From JANNWF01 sp052390415 (GTDB lineage Bacteria; Pseudomonadota; Gammaproteobacteria; Xanthomonadales; Xanthomonadaceae), in contig JBQTGY010000093.1 in NCBI GenBank assembly GCA_052390415.1, positions 1 through 18,410 on the forward strand: a stretch of DNA of 18,410 nt. The letters run 5' to 3'. Of the stretch, positions 16,818 to 18,410 are shown one piece after another (the first letter of the stretch is position 1; every line of letters starts with the position of its first letter). The notes under the pieces were generated by a model. The model saw nothing but the letters and a program-made list of their open reading frames with translations, had not been told where the DNA came from and did not search any database. The position numbers and the translations under genes were made by a program.

Positions 16818-18194
16818 TCAGATCCAGGTCGCGTCGGCGCGGAACAAAGCTTCCACCTGCCGCAGCTGCTGCTTGTCGACCAGGAACAAGATGATGTGGT
16901 CGTTGGCCTCGATCACTACGTCATGGTGCGCGATCATCAGCTTGTCGCCACGCACGATACCGCCGATGGTGGCTGCGGGCGGCAGGTCCAGTTCCTCCAA
17001 GGAACGGCCAATCACCTTGGATGTGCGACGGTCACCGATCGCCACCGCCTCGATGGCCTCGGCCATGCCACGGCGAAGACTGTGCACACGCACCATGGTC
17101 CCCTGCCGGATCCAGGTCAACAACGCGCCCAAGGTCACTTGCTGTGGACTGACCGCGATGTCGATGCTGCCGCCTTCAACCAACTCGGCATAAGCCGGCC
17201 GATTGATCAACGCAATCACCCGCTGACAACCCATGCGTTTGGCCAACATGGCCGAAAGGATGTTGGCCTCGTCGTCGTTGGTGAGCGCGCAGTACACATC
17301 GGTCTGGTCGATGTTTTCTTCGCGCAACAAGTCTTCGTCCGCACAGTCACCGACCAGCACGATCGACTTCACCAGGTCTTCCGCAATCTGTTTGGCGCGC
17401 TCGCGCGAGCGTTCCAGCACCTTCACGCTGAACTTGCTCTCCAGCGCCTTGGCCAGATTGCGGCCGATGTTTCCGCCGCCGGCGATGAACACCCGTCGCA
17501 CGGGACGATCCAGACGTCGCAGTTCACTCATCACCGGTCGGAAGTTTTTCCGATCCGCCAGGAAGAACACTTCGTCACCCGCTTCAATCAAGGTGCTGGC
17601 CTTGGGAATGATGGGCTTGCCGGCGCGGAAAATCGCTGCCACGCGAGCATCGACGTCATCTGGCAAATGCGAGCGCAGGTCGCGAATCTCGTGGCCGACC
17701 AAGGCACCACCTGCGACCGCGCGCACCGCCACCAACTGCGCGCGGCCATCGGCAAAATCGAGCACTTGCAAGGCACCCGGATATTCGATCAAGCGCTGCA
17801 CGTGCGCGCAGACCAACGCCTCCGGACTGATCGCCACATCCACCGCCATCCGCGATTTTGCGGTCAGCTCGGGGTACTGCATGTACTCGGTCTCACGCAG
17901 ACGCGCGATCTTGGTCGGGGTCTTGAAAACCACGTCGGCTACTTCGCACGCAATCAGATTGACCTCATCGCTGGACGTCACCGCGATGATGAGATCGGCG
18001 TCTTCGGCGCCGGCGTGGCCGAGCACACTGGGGAGGGACGCGTGACCGACGACGGTGCGGATGTCCAACCTTTCGGCCAGGTCACGCAATCTGGCTTGGT
18101 CCTTATCGACGACGGTGATGTCGTTGTTCTCGCTGACCAGGGCGGCGGCGACGGAGGAGCCGACTTGGCCGGCACCGAGAATGATGATTTTCAT
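16818..18194 (-). CDS. trkA: Trk potassium uptake regulatory subunit TrkA
   Basis: The 458-aa protein matches the E. coli TrkA length. It is built of two halves, each an RCK module. The N-terminal NAD-binding Rossmann motif is GAGQVGSSVA (residues 7-16), with Asp30 as the acidic end of the second strand. A TrkA-C unit follows. A second Rossmann motif, GGGNIGRNLA, lies at about 240, and the final TrkA-C unit is at about 370-455. It is a cytoplasmic ring that binds nucleotide and gates TrkH. The ATG at 18194 has AAGG about 10 bases upstream and begins exactly at the conserved MKIIILGAGQVG. The open frame continues upstream to 18392 through Pro/Arg/Gly-rich sequence that is not TrkA. trkH follows after 11 bp. 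Confidence 0.97.
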   Translation of the reverse strand: MKIIILGAGQVGSSVAAALVSENNDITVVDKDQARLRDLAERLDIRTVVGHASLPSVLGHAGAEDADLIIAVTSSDEVNLIACEVADVVFKTPTKIARLRETEYMQYPELTAKSRMAVDVAISPEALVCAHVQRLIEYPGALQVLDFADGRAQLVAVRAVAGGALVGHEIRDLRSHLPDDVDARVAAIFRAGKPIIPKASTLIEAGDEVFFLADRKNFRPVMSELRRLDRPVRRVFIAGGGNIGRNLAKALESKFSVKVLERSRERAKQIAEDLVKSIVLVGDCADEDLLREENIDQTDVYCALTNDDEANILSAMLAKRMGCQRVIALINRPAYAELVEGGSIDIAVSPQQVTLGALLTWIRQGTMVRVHSLRRGMAEAIEAVAIGDRRTSKVIGRSLEELDLPPAATIGGIVRGDKLMIAHHDVVIEANDHIILFLVDKQQLRQVEALFRADATWI

Positions 18195-18228
18195 TTTTGG
18201 TGACCTTGGACTTGGCGCGGCGCTGGCC

Positions 18229-18275
18229 CCTGATGTTCGTCTTTCCGGCGAAGTCTGGAACCCAACTCCCGCTTC
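18229..18275. repeat. REP-like inverted repeat upstream of trkA
   Basis: TTCCGGCGAAGTCTGGAA (18243-18260) is an imperfect inverted repeat: TTCCGG against CTGGAA, one mismatch, loop CGAAGT. It is preceded by TTCGTC and followed by CCCAACTCCCG. It resembles the widespread CGTCATTCCGGCGAAGGCCGGAA-type extragenic repeats in its core. No second copy lies in this window, so the call rests on resemblance. It sits in the trkA leader or promoter region. Confidence 0.45.
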
Positions 18276-18305
18276 TCTCGCCTGATGACAGCTCTCTGCG
18301 CAGTT

Positions 18306-18410
18306 TCGGGGGGGGGAGCGGGCGCCCCGGGCGGCGCCAAGGGGCGGACGCCCCCCCCAAACGGGGGAGGGAAGCCACAGAACCCCCCCCACCGACCCAC
18401 AACCACCCCC
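18306..18410. other. GC homopolymer-rich stretch at the window edge, likely repeat and/or low-quality sequence
   Basis: There is a run of 9 G at 18308-18316, C runs at 18351-18358 and 18383-18390, and a G5-A-G3 block at 18363. Between them lie GC-rich palindromic fragments such as GGGCGCC and GGCGCC. No gene is visible. The sequence could be a palindromic intergenic repeat, with homopolymer errors where an assembly ended. Confidence 0.5.

Noticed and set aside
16896..18203. Long open frame antisense to trkA
   Set aside because: Mirror of trkA codon bias; His/Gln/Asp-rich with no recognisable domain.
18195..18392. Upstream extension of TrkA
   Set aside because: It is Pro/Gly/Arg-rich, passes through repeat-like DNA, and the conserved protein starts exactly at 18194 with a ribosome-binding site.

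Overview
The window is an ordinary, gene-dense chromosomal stretch from a GC-rich (about 60% GC by eye) gammaproteobacterium. The order Xanthomonadales (Lysobacterales) fits best. The pointers are the form of the RpoD protein (618 aa, with an Ala-rich and acidic tract in the non-conserved region), a PutA without a DNA-binding domain, the S9 peptidase and L,D-transpeptidase types, and GC-rich palindromic intergenic repeats. This placement is an inference from protein flavour, not from a marker comparison. I see no tRNA, rRNA, CRISPR array, prophage or insertion sequence.

Left part (1-4458, + strand): a DUF2062 membrane protein, then the bifunctional proline catabolic enzyme PutA, then a small two-helix membrane protein. 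The most unusual thing in the window is here. The proline dehydrogenase domain of PutA carries an in-frame insertion of about 40 codons, whose DNA looks like a GC-rich palindromic intergenic repeat (about 2184-2318).

Middle (4455-12297, - strand, read right to left): D-aminoacyl-tRNA deacylase (dtd), the primary sigma factor rpoD, a protein with two cyclic-nucleotide-binding domains fused to a rhodanese domain, a membrane-anchored TPR protein, a YafK-type L,D-transpeptidase, and a secreted S9-family peptidase. The last three are closely spaced and may be co-transcribed. They suggest an envelope or periplasmic role (cell-wall cross-linking, peptide degradation). A perfect 9-bp inverted repeat just after rpoD may end its transcript.

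Right part: starting divergently from dtd, a + strand operon of three overlapping genes (12404-15627) encodes an LpxL/HtrB-type acyltransferase and two bacterial PH-domain membrane proteins of the YdbS/YdbT type. The last gene has lost a stop near its expected end and runs 270 bp antisense into trkH. On the - strand, trkA and trkH (18194 down to 15358) form a two-gene operon for the Trk potassium uptake system, with the NAD-binding regulator first and the membrane channel subunit second.

The last 110 bases are full of G and C homopolymers and a REP-like inverted repeat. They look like a palindromic repeat and/or a poor-quality assembly edge. I found no convincing undescribed multi-gene system. 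The best leads are the repeat-derived insert in PutA, the antisense tail of the YdbT-like gene, and the double cNMP-rhodanese fusion next to rpoD.
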